From: Dipodascopsis uninucleata var. uninucleata
Lineage: Eukaryota; Ascomycota; Lipomycetes; Lipomycetales; Lipomycetaceae
Direction: 5' to 3'
DNA length: 64,000 bases
Assembly: GCA_030568195.1 (NCBI GenBank)
Contig: JAJLTO010000018.1
Span: 124,001-188,000 of the forward strand
The translations under genes and the position numbers were made by a program. This document shows, piece by piece, positions 11,308 through 21,967 of the stretch. The notes under the pieces were generated by a model. That model saw only the letters and a program-made list of their open reading frames with translations, made no database searches and was not told the DNA's origin. Within the stretch, counting starts at the first letter, position 1. Each line of letters opens with the position of its first letter.

Positions 11308-11844
11308 TTTGATAGATGCTTGTTATTATACTACAAATAACAGAAGTTTTGCAAAAAGTAGCAAGACAAAAAGTCTGAAATGTAGAGTTGTAAAGAAGAA
11401 TTATTGAAGAAAAAGAAGTAGAAGGAAAAGGAAAATTTTTGACGTCCCTTTTGTATGTGTTGTGGTGCGTCTACTTGAAGGGTAAAAGTAATTGCTGTGG
11501 TTGGCTGTTTCGGATGCGTGTCGGATGATACGTAAATCTCGAATAATATTAAGTACATTTGAGAATTGTTGGATCAAGGGTATTGTATCGGCAAACGGTG
11601 CCCAATTTTGCTACACTTGCTCTAGGATTACAGTAGTTTTTTGTTTTCTATATCATTCGCAACATAACTCTAGGTGAAAGACGTCATCTAAAACATCGAT
11701 CGTGCATAATAATATTCAAATATAGTCCATCCGTGATTAAATAAAGCTATTTATCTAACGAAGACTGTCGGGACAGTAAAGTCATAAAGTTTTAGCGGTG
11801 GTGATAGAAGATTGCTCAGTAGTAGAAGATCCATTTTAAACATT
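11308..11844. promoter_or_regulatory. Divergent promoter region of enolase and RPT4
   Basis: 537 bp between the two starts. The enolase side (11380-11450) is a purine-rich run on the + strand, that is, a CT-rich tract just upstream of the enolase ATG, typical of strong fungal glycolytic promoters. No proteasome element was found on the RPT4 side. Confidence 0.5.
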
Positions 11845-13092
11845 ATGAGTGATCTGGGTGAAAGAGAGGCGTTGCTGGAGCACCAAGAGCCCACGTCGGC
11901 AGATGCAAGTGCTGAACCAACAGTAGATGAAGAACGGGAACGGGCAATGGAGGATTTTAAGCGAAAGTTGATGGAACATCGTGAATGGGACGCCAAACTG
12001 AAGGATATAAGGCAGAACGTCAAAGGACTACAAAAGGACTTCGAGAAGACTGAGGAAGACATAAAGGCATTGCAGAGTGTTGGACAGATTATCGGTGAGG
12101 TATTAAAGCAGCTTGACGAGGAGCGATTTATTGTGAAAGCATCATCAGGACCGCGATATGTTGTTGGATGCCGATCGAAAGTTGATAAGGAGAAGCTTAA
12201 GCAGGGAGTAAGGGTGGCTTTGGACATGACTACATTAACGATTATGCGGATGTTGCCCCGAGAAGTTGATCCTTTGGTCTACAACATGACTACATACAAG
12301 CCAGGTGATTTGTCATTTGCTGGAATTGGTGGTTTAGGTGAGCAGATTCGAGAGCTGCGTGAAGTGATCGAACTTCCACTCAAAAATCCAGAGCTCTTCT
12401 TGCGTGTCGGTATCAAGCCTCCAAAAGGTGTTTTACTGTATGGTCCTCCAGGTACTGGAAAAACACTATTAGCACGTGCAGTTGCTGCTACTCTTGGAGC
12501 AAATTTCATTTTTTCTCCTGCATCAGCTATTGTTGATAAATACATCGGAGAATCTGCCCGTTTAATTCGAGAAATGTTTGGCTATGCCAAAGAGCATGAA
12601 CCCTGCATCATCTTCATGGACGAGATCGATGCAATTGGTGGTCGTCGATTTAGCGAAGGTACCAGTGCCGACAGAGAGATTCAACGAACACTGATGGAAC
12701 TACTGAATCAGATGGATGGCTTCGACTATCTTGGCAAGACCAAGGTTATCATGGCTACAAATCGACCTGATACTTTAGATCCTGCATTACTTCGAGCCGG
12801 ACGACTTGATCGGAAAATTGAAATTGCATTGCCAAATGAAGTTGGCAGATTGGAAATTTTTAAAATTCATGCGTCTACTGTATCTAAACAGGGCGACATC
12901 GACTACGAAGCTTTAGTGAAGATGTCAGATGGTTTCAACGGTGCAGATATCCGTAACGTTGTTACTGAATCAGGCTTTTTTGCTATCCGTGATGATCGTG
13001 ACTATATTGTTCAAGATGATTTGATGAAGGCTGTTCGCAAAGTAGCTGAAGCAAAGAAGTTGGAGGGTAAGCTGGATTACGAGAAGTTGTGA
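11845..13092 (+). CDS. RPT4: 26S proteasome regulatory ATPase Rpt4 (S10b)
   Basis: This intronless gene encodes 415 aa from ATG 11845; the TTG further upstream is not a start. An N-terminal coiled coil (about 25-80, Glu/Lys-rich) is followed by an OB domain and the AAA module: Walker A GPPGTGKT near residue 200, Walker [11 protein letters not shown] near 255, the arginine-finger region with RAGRLDR, and the pore segment KYIGES. The strings [22 protein letters not shown] and [17 protein letters not shown] single out Rpt4 from the other five Rpt subunits. Rpt4 is part of the hexameric ring that unfolds substrates at the base of the 19S particle. It is divergent from enolase and its 3' end is 163 bp from that of the HAD gene. 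Confidence 0.95.
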   Translation: MSDLGEREALLEHQEPTSADASAEPTVDEERERAMEDFKRKLMEHREWDAKLKDIRQNVKGLQKDFEKTEEDIKALQSVGQIIGEVLKQLDEERFIVKASSGPRYVVGCRSKVDKEKLKQGVRVALDMTTLTIMRMLPREVDPLVYNMTTYKPGDLSFAGIGGLGEQIRELREVIELPLKNPELFLRVGIKPPKGVLLYGPPGTGKTLLARAVAATLGANFIFSPASAIVDKYIGESARLIREMFGYAKEHEPCIIFMDEIDAIGGRRFSEGTSADREIQRTLMELLNQMDGFDYLGKTKVIMATNRPDTLDPALLRAGRLDRKIEIALPNEVGRLEIFKIHASTVSKQGDIDYEALVKMSDGFNGADIRNVVTESGFFAIRDDRDYIVQDDLMKAVRKVAEAKKLEGKLDYEKL

Positions 13093-13255
13093 AGTGTAAG
13101 AAACGAAAACGAATCCATATGTTGTTTGTTCAGATATACTTGCGCTTTAGTTTTTGTCTTTTTACTACATCTGCCTTTATTTTTGTATCTTGTAATCTTT
13201 CTCAAATTATGGTCATGTTTTATTTGACCAATAAATACATTCATTTGATCTATGG

Positions 13256-14149
13256 TCACTGTATAAGCATACTTTTTATTTGATTCCAGTGCTCAGAAAC
13301 GTAGATTAGAGCATCCTCATTTCTTCTATTAAGAGAATCTTTGGTGAATTCATTGATTTGATTATGGCTGCGCTCCGCCAAAGGTACTAATTGTACACCT
13401 ATGCGCTTGCAAGCTTCTATTACGGATGGCTTCTGAATTATGAGTACCCCTTCGACCGATGGTCGGCAACTTGTTAGTGGATCCAAGTCTCCTACCGAGT
13501 CTCCGATATAACATGCTCTCGATGCATTGCGTGCAACCATTTCCGACTTCACTACCGCAGACTTGTCAGTGCCAGTGAGAATATCCGCCTTTTGTCCGCT
13601 TGACGGAGGAATGGCTATCTCATTGGCATGAACTGCTGCAGGACGTATTCCATTAGCTTCCAAAACTGCAGTTACGAATGCCACACTCCAATTCACCGAT
13701 ACAATTATTAACGGTATTGACGCGGCAGCCGCAGCGAGAGCACAGTCGCGGAACCCTGGTCGTAATCGTATCTGTGCTGCTCTAGCAGACAAGTTGCCGA
13801 TTGTAACTCCAGCAAAAAGTCCCGAGTTTGCTACACGGGTGATGGATGCTGCTTCTACTTCGCGGGCACTCTTGGACGATAAAAAGGCTAGTTCTTCGGA
13901 TAAGGTCTTGGCCGTCGAAGGTCCGCCAACTTTAGCAAGCATCGCCGCATGGTCCTTAAGGTACGCGTCTACAAAGTAAGACCAGCGCGGCTTGAAGTCT
14001 GGACACACATCATCATAAACTACTGATGCCAGTTCGGACAGTGTATCACGTTCCGTAATTGTCTCGTCAAAGTCAGCAAATAGAATATCCATTGAAGTCA
14101 TTGTAAGGCTTGTGCTCATCGGTCGCAATTGTTCTCTAGTCGTAAACAT
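13256..14149 (-). CDS. HAD-superfamily phosphatase-like protein
   Basis: One exon, 297 aa. The HAD motif I reads FADFDETIT, with nucleophile Asp and a second Asp two residues later. Motif II is probably IVSVNWS, and motif IV is the GDSVGDLDPL string near residue 220, so catalysis looks intact. The layout (helical cap between motifs I and II, about 290 aa) resembles the fungal family containing yeast Cto1 (YCR015C), whose substrate is not firmly known to me; a phosphatase acting on a small metabolite is likely. Several Met codons lie near the start (residues 1, 11, 17, 20); Met20 is followed directly by the core strand, so the true start could be later. Divergent from the M20 gene, convergent with RPT4. 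Confidence 0.8.
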   Translation of the reverse strand: MFTTREQLRPMSTSLTMTSMDILFADFDETITERDTLSELASVVYDDVCPDFKPRWSYFVDAYLKDHAAMLAKVGGPSTAKTLSEELAFLSSKSAREVEAASITRVANSGLFAGVTIGNLSARAAQIRLRPGFRDCALAAAAASIPLIIVSVNWSVAFVTAVLEANGIRPAAVHANEIAIPPSSGQKADILTGTDKSAVVKSEMVARNASRACYIGDSVGDLDPLTSCRPSVEGVLIIQKPSVIEACKRIGVQLVPLAERSHNQINEFTKDSLNRRNEDALIYVSEHWNQIKSMLIQ

Positions 14150-14467
14150 GGGCTAGGTTACCAGGCGCTATCTGTGAAACACAACACAGGGTAACCTAAG
14201 AATACTATCGTCGTATAGGGTTACATTCGCTGTTCGACTCATGCGATAACGAGAGAAAAAAGTCAGAGAGGAAACGGGAACAGAAATTGAAACCACGGAC
14301 AGAAAGCGTGAGTAGAGATTGCTGCGCGAAACACAGCAATAACGAGCTCACGAAGAAGCTAAATAAGTTTAGCTAATCCGAAGATATAGATAGTCTGAGA
14401 TAATTGCCGGCGGTAATATAGAACGAAGTTTAATAAGATATTCCGACTGTACACGAGTAGCGAAAAT
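14150..14467. promoter_or_regulatory. Divergent promoter region, HAD gene and M20 peptidase
   Basis: 318 bp shared between two start codons. It holds related strings reading acagggtaacctaag (about 14185) and tatagggttac (about 14214). No known site could be assigned. Confidence 0.4.
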
Positions 14468-15688
14468 ATGCGTCCTAGAGAGTTGCTGAAAAGATACTCA
14501 GAAGTATATACAGTCTTCCTTCCATTGTGTGGACTGTTCATCGTCGTATTTACTGGATTTTCACTATTTGGAAGTTCAGTACCAATTCCACCTCGAGGAG
14601 ACGATGGCGATAGCGGTGTGGTCAAGGGTGGAGACCTCATCGGACTTCACAAGGCGCTGATCCAGCAGTCTAGCATAACCGGCCGAGAAATGGGAGTAGC
14701 TTCATTCCTTGGGGAGTATCTGGAAGACCAGGGATTTACGGTGGAGCTCCAGCCAGTGGCTGAGGAGCGGGTCAATGTCTTTGCTTATAAGGGAAAGAAG
14801 AGAGAGACTAGAATTCTGGTAACATCGCACATTGACACTGTCCCACCTTACATCCCATACAGTGTGCACGACGGATATATCTGGGGACGCGGTAGTGTTG
14901 ATGCCAAAGCCAGTGTTGCTGCGCAAGTCATTGCAGTTGAACAAGAATTGGCTGCCCAAGGCGCTGAGGAAGGAGACATTGCACTTCTTTACGTTGTAGG
15001 CGAGGAGACAGTTGGACTTGGCATGGAGACTGCTAACAAGCTAGGATTAGAATGGGAAACCGTCATCTTCGGTGAGCCTACCGAGCTCAAGCTCGCCGTT
15101 GGTCACAAGGGATTGATCATTTGCGATGTCAACGCGAAGGGATTAGCAAGTCACAGCGGCTATCCAGAACTTGGTATTAGTGCCACTGAGTATTTAATTC
15201 AAGCTCTCTACGATCTTTTGAAAGTTGACTTTCCAAAGTCAGATCTGTTGGGTAACACTACGCTTAACATTGGCACCATATCTGCGGGCGTTGCGTCGAA
15301 TGTTCTTGCAGCCAATGGTACTGCTAGCATCGCGGTGCGAGTTGCCGCTGATCTCGCTGGCGTTCTGCAGCAACTTCACGACACTGTGAAGAATGTTGAC
15401 CATGTTGATCTCGACGTAAGTCTGGCCTATGAACCAGCTTTGGCAGACTACGACGTGCCAGGATTTGAAACCGTTGCTGTTGCGTATGGCACAGATATGC
15501 CTCATTTACGCGGTGATCACAAGCGCTATTTGTATGGACCAGGATCAATTTTGTATGCTCATGCAGATAACGAACGCATTACGGAAGCCGAACTTTTTGA
15601 AGCTGTAGCTGGATATCGCACGCTGATTCAGCACAGTCTTGGACGGACTGCTATCGAGAGCCACCTTGTGATCAACGACAGGGAGTAG
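14468..15688 (+). CDS. M20-family metallopeptidase (ArgE/DapE/CPG2-like), membrane-anchored or secreted
   Basis: Single exon, 406 aa. Residues about 15-37 are a hydrophobic signal or anchor (VYTVFLPLCGLFIVVF), so the enzyme probably faces the secretory lumen or vacuole. The di-zinc M20 residues are all visible: SHIDTVPPY (His, catalytic Asp), GRGSVDAKASVAA (bridging Asp), VGEETVGLGM (catalytic Glu-Glu), FGEPTELKLAVGHKG (metal Asp/Glu region) and the C-terminal YAHADNERI (His). The dimerisation domain lies between about 215 and 320. Related fungal proteins are annotated as acetylornithine deacetylase-like or carboxypeptidase-like; the substrate cannot be told from sequence. It is the last gene before a gene desert of more than 5 kb. 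Confidence 0.88.
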   Translation: MRPRELLKRYSEVYTVFLPLCGLFIVVFTGFSLFGSSVPIPPRGDDGDSGVVKGGDLIGLHKALIQQSSITGREMGVASFLGEYLEDQGFTVELQPVAEERVNVFAYKGKKRETRILVTSHIDTVPPYIPYSVHDGYIWGRGSVDAKASVAAQVIAVEQELAAQGAEEGDIALLYVVGEETVGLGMETANKLGLEWETVIFGEPTELKLAVGHKGLIICDVNAKGLASHSGYPELGISATEYLIQALYDLLKVDFPKSDLLGNTTLNIGTISAGVASNVLAANGTASIAVRVAADLAGVLQQLHDTVKNVDHVDLDVSLAYEPALADYDVPGFETVAVAYGTDMPHLRGDHKRYLYGPGSILYAHADNERITEAELFEAVAGYRTLIQHSLGRTAIESHLVINDRE

Positions 15689-18600
15689 AAAAAGATATGG
15701 CGACATGCTCTGCAGAAAGTTCATAGTGTATAGAATAATCTTTTTTAGTTTAATCGTATAAATTCTTTTTGGAAATATATTTTTTACGAGTATTAGAATT
15801 AAAACTTCACTTTTTGCCTCTTTGGATGTACATGTCTGAGAATATCACGGACTACGAGAAGTAAGAGAGAAAAGTGGAAAAAAAGGAGTGCTTTTTAAAT
15901 CAAGCAACATAAGTAGGGAAATATCAATTTCCGAAATTAGAACTTTCTCTCGTCCTACTACAGTTATGAGTATAGTATATATTTGTAGTGCGCTCTACGC
16001 AGGTAAAGATGACGGTGGTGGCAGTATTAAGGCACGTACGCCCGATAAAACCTATGCAGCTAAAACTAGGGCAGAATCAAGAGAGCAGGCTATAGTATAC
16101 TTTTAAAAAACGGTAGGTATTCTGCGTAGTGATTTTTATCGTAGCTACTGACAAGGGAGATCAGTCTTGGACCATAGACTAACAGCCTAAAAAAGTCTGC
16201 CCAGCCATGCGTCTCTATTTGTATTGGACAAACAAGGCACATTTGGATATCGAACTGAAATAAGCTGTCCCTTATGTCTTTTACTACCTTCTTTTTCTTT
16301 ACTTTTGCGAGCCACTTCATTGCTTTTTCATATGACTTCTGCTCTACCGTTCATCATATGCTAACTTACCTACTCTTTCTAGAAATACTCTATTCCACCT
16401 AGGTTCTCGCATCTGCAAGTCTGCCACAGGTAACCTGTTCGTGCGCAAGACATGCCTGCTAACTTTGGCTCACCTCGAAGTCAAAAATACAAACAATAGC
16501 CGAGGTTAGGTCTCTGGCATTTGCGCCGGCAATGTAACAGACGCAAGTCGGTCGGGCGCGGGCACCGAAGCGTCGCAACGTGGAGCTGGGTACAGTGCAG
16601 ACGTTGGTCTTGCATTGCGACTGGTAGATACATGTGGAGATAAGAGGAAGTGAAGCTGGAGATGCATCCAAGTGAGTTAAAACAAGTGTAGAAAGCCATA
16701 CATGCCCAATAAATCACCCCAATTCCCTGTCGGTGACAAGGATTGCGAAACAAGTTTGTCTTCAGCCATAGCCAAACAGAATTTTTAGCCATCAGGCCAC
16801 GAGGAGCACGCGAGAAGCGCGTGGACAACGTGGGACTCCCGCGTGCAAACCTCGTGGGCCGCGTGGAAGAGTAGACGCAAGCACGCGAGAGCGCAATGGC
16901 AGACGAGGCAGAGCAAGACGAAAACCTAGCTCTAATGGAACCTTGGACTGCAGTAGTGCCGAAGCTTTTTTGCAACAAACTGCGTAGCCAGCCGCCTAAG
17001 GTTTGAATACTGAATTCTCTTTCAGCACGCAGACCAGCCAAAATTATCCAGCGCCGGTGTGCAATCATAAAGTCCTCGAGCAGGAAAGTGTTCAGAGGTA
17101 AAGTGGGCTGGTTCAAGAAATAGACAAGGCAGTCCACCGAGGATGGAAAGGAAGGTCTACATGTACAGGGATTGTACAGTGCGGAGCTAATGGGCCAGAT
17201 AAAAAGTAAATAAAAATGAAATAAAAAAGGGCACATCCACACTACTGCACCATAATCATTCTCCTATGCCGCTAATACATCCACCGCCAGAAGATTTGAT
17301 AAACCCGTCCCTAGCAACACCTTCGAATGGTAACGCCTAAGAAATACATTAGTAGTCAGCAGGCTCAGTCGTAATTAGAGTACGCAGCACTGGCTCTCAC
17401 AGCACGTCAAAAATGTAGAATTACCGTAGATACTGCTAGTGGCATATGACGAACTATCGCGCATGGCATACCGCAGATCGCTCAGAGACTGGCCGCTGAT
17501 TCTCCATAAATAGAAGAATATTGCATCAGAGTTTGGTCTCGTCTAGTCGAACCCAAAAAAGCATCCAAGACAGAACGCAGATGCTCGTAAGTAGAGCTGG
17601 CAGGTAAGCCCAAATCGCAGTCTGTATTCAACGGTACCGCGTCTGTAGCTCAGCGTACCTGGGGCCCTTTTACTCGGTATGTATGCTCGGACACTGGCGT
17701 GAAAGGAAAACAGGTATCCCTGCGGGCTGCCACAACTCGCCGCTTCTCCAAACAAGAACTGACAGGGATACTTATTACGGAGTCAGTGGTAAAACAGAAA
17801 ACAAACAAGGCAAGAGAACCTGTAGGTCTGGCAACGCTGAGTGTGCCGAGTAGCGTTCTACGGGAAACTCTAACAGCCGTCTAGAGTGCGGCCGTCTACG
17901 CACTAGAGTTTAGCGTTAATGCACGGTTAATTCCCATTCCAAGTCCAAATAGGCAGGTGCGATGGAGCTAATGTCCAGATATTTCCTAACAGGGTAGCTG
18001 TCAATGGCGCGCTGGCGTGCAGTCAAATTAAACTAAGACATGTCTTTGCGACGTTTCCTCTGCGGTAATTGCTTTTTCGCATCACTCTCGATGCTCCCAT
18101 TGCCTGTATTTCCGTTTTACAATACACTGCGCTCTGGCGCTCGAATGCCCTCTTTCTGCACGTACTGTCTCGTTAATCTACTCCTTTATGCTGCTCCTCG
18201 ACCAGGGAGTCGAATCCCTGTACGGCTTTGTGTGCAAGTCCGCCTCATAGCAAAGGCATTTAGTGATGCCATGCAGCTAGGCATAGGAGAGTCTTTCGTC
18301 TGCTCCTAGCAACAGTCGAGTCTGCTAGCTTATGTTTTGTCTTTCAGATCCATGGCTGAAATTACATGCCACACTCCTGCTTACGAAATCTGCACATACT
18401 GGTGTCTGCGCCCGTCTGAGCTCAACAACTACCTTGCTAGCTCTAGCAGAGCGCAACTGGGGCCGATTCGTACTTCGCGCACACATATACGCTCCTTTTG
18501 CTTATTCGCTCGCTTCTTTCGGGCGACCGAAGGCAGCTCGCTTCGTTTTCCTCAACTAGTTCTGGACGCACGCGGAGCCCGCGACGCTACTCTACGGAAG

Positions 18601-21132
18601 ATACCTTCCAGCTTAGCGAGCAGAGTAACTGTTTCAGCTCCTTCATTTGCCTCTCAGTCCAGCTAGCGAGCTTAAGTGCGCGATGGTCTCGCAGTCTGGC
18701 TCGACACTGCCCTCTGGTAGAAATTTGTGAATACGTATATCTCGGCTCATGCATTAGCAGCAGCTCCATGTTTTCTTCATATCATCCTGCCGCAGGATCC
18801 GAAAACCCAAAGAATAATGCAGCAAATGCCAGTCAACACAAAAAAACACAACCAGCTCCTAATAATTTTTTGGCCTCTCGCTGGCTAAGGGAAAATTTAC
18901 AGAAAATTTTAAATTATAATTTTGGTCTAAACTACCCAAAAGCTATGGGTCCTACACTCGCTAAATCTTTTAGAATGTTTATGGTGCCATTTTTAGATTT
19001 GCACAGAGGAAGTACTTAGAATAATCATACTTTTGGACATCCGTGATGGGTAATATTCAAATCATCGCAGTGCTCTGGTTGGTGATCCTCCGGCAAAAAT
19101 CAGCTCATTAAACAAAATTAAGCAGGACGAAACGATGCGCAGTGATCCAGTCATAACTGTAAAGCAGAAGTCCGAATCGTTTAGTCTAAACCATGGCCGT
19201 ACTCAGCAATATCGCACGCTCACCAACGGCCGCCTCGTCGCCGTGTGAGCCTTTTGTCGAAATGCTTACTGCTAAACGCTTCTATCGCAGTCTACAGACT
19301 CCCAAAGTGATCCGCCGAACACGCAAACACGAACAGGCTGCTAAGTGTCTGTGAAAGTGCGTAGCACAGACAGATGTTCCGCAGTATCTGCCTTTAGACT
19401 TTCATGTGAGGACACGAGATTAAATTCAAAAGAGCTCAATTGCCCATGAACGAGTGCACAGAAGAATAGACAGCGATGGCGCAGGAGAGTTCAGGTCAAA
19501 TGACATATATCTTACGTCTACACTAATTTCTAGTCGATGCGAGCTTTCCTAGCTGTGTCTGGCAGGGTGTAGCGATCCGAATAGAACAACAGAGAACACA
19601 GTGCTGACGACTTTTGACGATGCACGGCCTACCGCCAGTATTCGGAGAGCACATTTTGTGCACGTCACTGACTCTGAACCCTGGATTTCCACAGTCAACG
19701 GCCTACGAGGCATCTAACAAATATTCGAAGCGACAGACTGGTAGCTTACTTGCTAATGGAAGCGATCAGTTACATGATAGATAGTGCATATGACGTAACC
19801 TCGTATATTCATCTACAGCCAACTAACTGCTCCTGCTGTTCCGATCTCAGCTCTCATTTCACTTTTCGGCCTGCCTGTCGCTTATGCTTTGTGATTTCTT
19901 CTCACTTCTCCTATGATTTCATCCCGACTAATCTCCATTTAGTTCATGTTTACCAGCTAGCACAAAATAAACGAAAAGCTCATGTAAACATCTCAATGTT
20001 TTGAGTGCCCATTTTAAGTGAATTTTATCAGTTTTTACTTGATTTGGATGGATGAGGTCTCTGCACTGTCTACTGCTGCATGCAACTGGATCCTTTATCT
20101 CTATAATTCTTATTTTCTGCCAGCTACTCTGTCTGTTCTCATTCAGAATTGCTTTTTAATGGGACCGGTCTATCTCTATTTCCAAATTATTATTTATATT
20201 TTTTGGATTTACGTTTAAGAGCATTTATTTTTTGTGCAAACCTAGTTTAATATGTTTGCTTTTTGTATTATTTTAAAGTTTTCCCTCTGATTGTGGTTTC
20301 GTTCTCTTTACCTGGTCCCAGAAAGTATAATTTTATACTCCGCTTTGTATCTTTTATCGCATGTATTTGATTCTTGTTTCTCTACGGCAGTCCGTCCTTC
20401 CATCCAGTCGTTTTTCCCTCTCTGGATCTTAGCTTTCATAACTCTTTTTTCTTTTCTTTTTCGTTTGCCTCGGACTGCTTACGAACCGGTCTATACTAGC
20501 TAACTAGCTTATTAATTAATCTATTACCAAAAAACACTAGGTCATTGCAGCGTATATTAACATATATTAGTGTATTTAAATTTAGTGCCAGAAAAAAGAA
20601 AGAAATGTGTCATGAGATTCGTAACTGATTGTATCTCGTTCGTATACATGATACTCTTTGTATCATCTACTCTTTGGAAGTTTTTTTGTTAGCTGATTGG
20701 CATCTAATATACTTTATGTTCAATTCATTATTAGTCTTTTCGTGTTTTTTCCTCGTCTTATTCATTGCAGTCGTATCCGATCTCGAGCTTGTGGCAGAGC
20801 TATATAAGAGGCATCTCCTGTCTGTCAAAATGTTGTTGTTCTCTTTATTCTACAGAGAAAAACTTAGACCGCCGAAGATACATATTCATAGACATTCGGT
20901 ATAATTACATCATATAATATTTGCTTAGTATTGCATATATATATATATATTCTCTTTAGTCCAGACAATAATTCTCTGAATAATCTTAGTCCTTACATTG
21001 ATTTTCAAGTATTCGATTCGATCATTTGACATAGTATTCAAATAATTTGTGTTCTATATCAATTACTTTAGAAACTACTAGTATCACCAACTCAGCGTTT
21101 AACTATCTTACTAATATTTTGTATTATTCATA
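15689..21132. other. Gene desert with a GC-richer core
   Basis: No ORF here reads like a protein: the candidates (for example 16481-17242 minus and 18498-19019 plus) are low-complexity translations rich in Ser/Cys/Arg with no domain, and many lack a believable start. From about 16.4 to 19.7 kb the base composition is visibly GC-richer (CG-rich words such as cacgcg and cgcgtg) than both the AT-rich DNA on the right (19.7-21.1 kb, long T runs) and the usual spacers. I found no tRNA, rRNA or known snRNA. A 20-bp AT dinucleotide run lies at 20931-20950. It may be an untranslated transcript, a decayed element or a chromosomal structure; sequence alone does not decide. Confidence 0.55.
16795..16860. 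other. Possible structured RNA: three-way junction inverted repeats
   Basis: Bases 16795-16804 (ggccacgagg) pair with 16850-16860 with one bulged base, closing a stem of 10 pairs. Inside are two further hairpins: 16807-16812 with 16818-16823 (6 pairs, 5-nt loop) and 16829-16834 with 16838-16843 (6 pairs with one G-T, 3-nt loop). The fold is possible on either strand. The stretch is GC-rich, which raises the chance of accidental pairing, and I recognise no known RNA family. Confidence 0.25.
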
Positions 21133-21906
21133 ATGAAGTTCACTACTACTATTGCTATTACTGTCGCTGCTCTTACTGCTGCATCGAATGCTGCTCCAGT
21201 TGCAAGACCTGTTCCTATTGCTGACCCTGAAGCACTCCAATGGAAGGGAGCTCCTATTGTTAAGCGTGATCCTCAGCTTAACTGGGGTGGTTCTCCAATT
21301 ATAAAGCGAGAAGCTGAGGCAGAAGCCGATCCTCAGCTCAACTGGGGTGGTTCTCCAATTATCAAGCGTGAACCTGAGCCTCTTAAATGGGGTGGTTCGC
21401 CTATAGTCAAACGAGAAGCTGAGGCAGTGGCCGATCCACAGCTCAATTGGGGTGGTTCACCGATCATCAAACGAGAAGCTGAGGCAGAAGCCGATCCTCA
21501 GCTCAACTGGGGCGGTTCTCCAATTATCAAGCGTGAACCTGAGCCTCTTAAATGGCGTGGATCACCTATAGTCAAGCGTGCCATTGACTTACTTACTAAG
21601 CGATTTCCATTACAATGGAAGGGCTCTCCAATCGTCAAACGCGATCCTCAGCTTAACTGGGGTGGTTCTCCAATTATAAAGCGAGAAGCTGAGGCAGAGG
21701 CCGACCCCCAGCTCAACTGGGGTGGTTCTCCAATTATCAAGCGAGAAGCTGAGGCAGAGGCCGACCCTCAACTCAACTGGGGTGGTTCTCCCATTATTAA
21801 GCGAGAGGCTGATCCTCAGCTTAAGTGGGGTGGTTCTCCTATTGTTAAGCGGGAAGCCGAAGCCAATCCAGAGGCTCTCCAATGGAAAGGTTCACCAATT
21901 GTTTAA
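21133..21906 (+). CDS. Alpha-factor-like mating pheromone precursor with 13 Kex2-delimited repeats
   Basis: Single exon, 257 aa. Residues 1-20 are a signal peptide (KFTTTIAITVAALTAASNA). From residue 30 to the end there are 13 repeats, 12 of them followed by a Lys-Arg Kex2 site and preceded by XA/XP dipeptides (EAEAEADP, EPEP, EAEANPEA) of the kind trimmed by a Ste13-type dipeptidyl aminopeptidase. Predicted cores: LNWGGSPII (7 copies), LKWGGSPIV (2), LKWRGSPIV (1), LQWKGSPIV (2) and LQWKGAPIV (1). Trp followed by Gly-Ser-Pro recalls the W...GQP core of ascomycete alpha pheromones. Secreted peptides would act on a Ste2-type receptor on cells of the other mating type. Other Kex2-processed repeat proteins (for example RiPP precursors) are the alternative, but no UstY-type gene lies nearby. 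Residues AIDLLTKR between repeats 7 and 8 are a spacer with an extra Kex2 site. Confidence 0.82.
   Translation: MKFTTTIAITVAALTAASNAAPVARPVPIADPEALQWKGAPIVKRDPQLNWGGSPIIKREAEAEADPQLNWGGSPIIKREPEPLKWGGSPIVKREAEAVADPQLNWGGSPIIKREAEAEADPQLNWGGSPIIKREPEPLKWRGSPIVKRAIDLLTKRFPLQWKGSPIVKRDPQLNWGGSPIIKREAEAEADPQLNWGGSPIIKREAEAEADPQLNWGGSPIIKREADPQLKWGGSPIVKREAEANPEALQWKGSPIV
21220..21903 (+). repeat. In-frame tandem repeat array of the pheromone gene
   Basis: Thirteen units of 39-60 nt, each encoding (XA/XP)n-core-Lys-Arg. Neighbouring units are nearly identical at DNA level (for example those around 21310-21370, 21480-21540 and 21690-21790), so copy number has probably changed recently by unequal exchange or gene conversion. 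Read lengths must span the array for it to be assembled correctly. Confidence 0.95.
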
Positions 21907-21967
21907 GCGAGCCTTACGATCAGAATAGGGTCCCTTGGCTTTCGGAATTGTCCCTGTATCGATACGC

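Noticed and set aside
16481-17242. 253-codon minus-strand ORF
   Set aside because: The translation has no domain, mixed low-complexity blocks and lies in the GC-rich non-coding block, where long chance frames are expected.
17640-17720. A-box-like word tagctcagcg
   Set aside because: No B box or foldable cloverleaf follows.
18190-18225. tRNA-like T-arm (caggg/ccctg around a ttcgact/gtcgaat loop)
   Set aside because: The loop is 8 nt, and no acceptor stem, anticodon arm or A box sits at the right distance on either strand.
18768-19019. 83-codon ORF in the desert (MFSSYHPAAGSENPKN...)
   Set aside because: Its second half looks slightly protein-like (SRWLRENLQKIL, MGPTLAKSFRMF), and I compared it with mating-type alpha-box, homeobox and HMG domains because of the nearby pheromone gene, but found no match.
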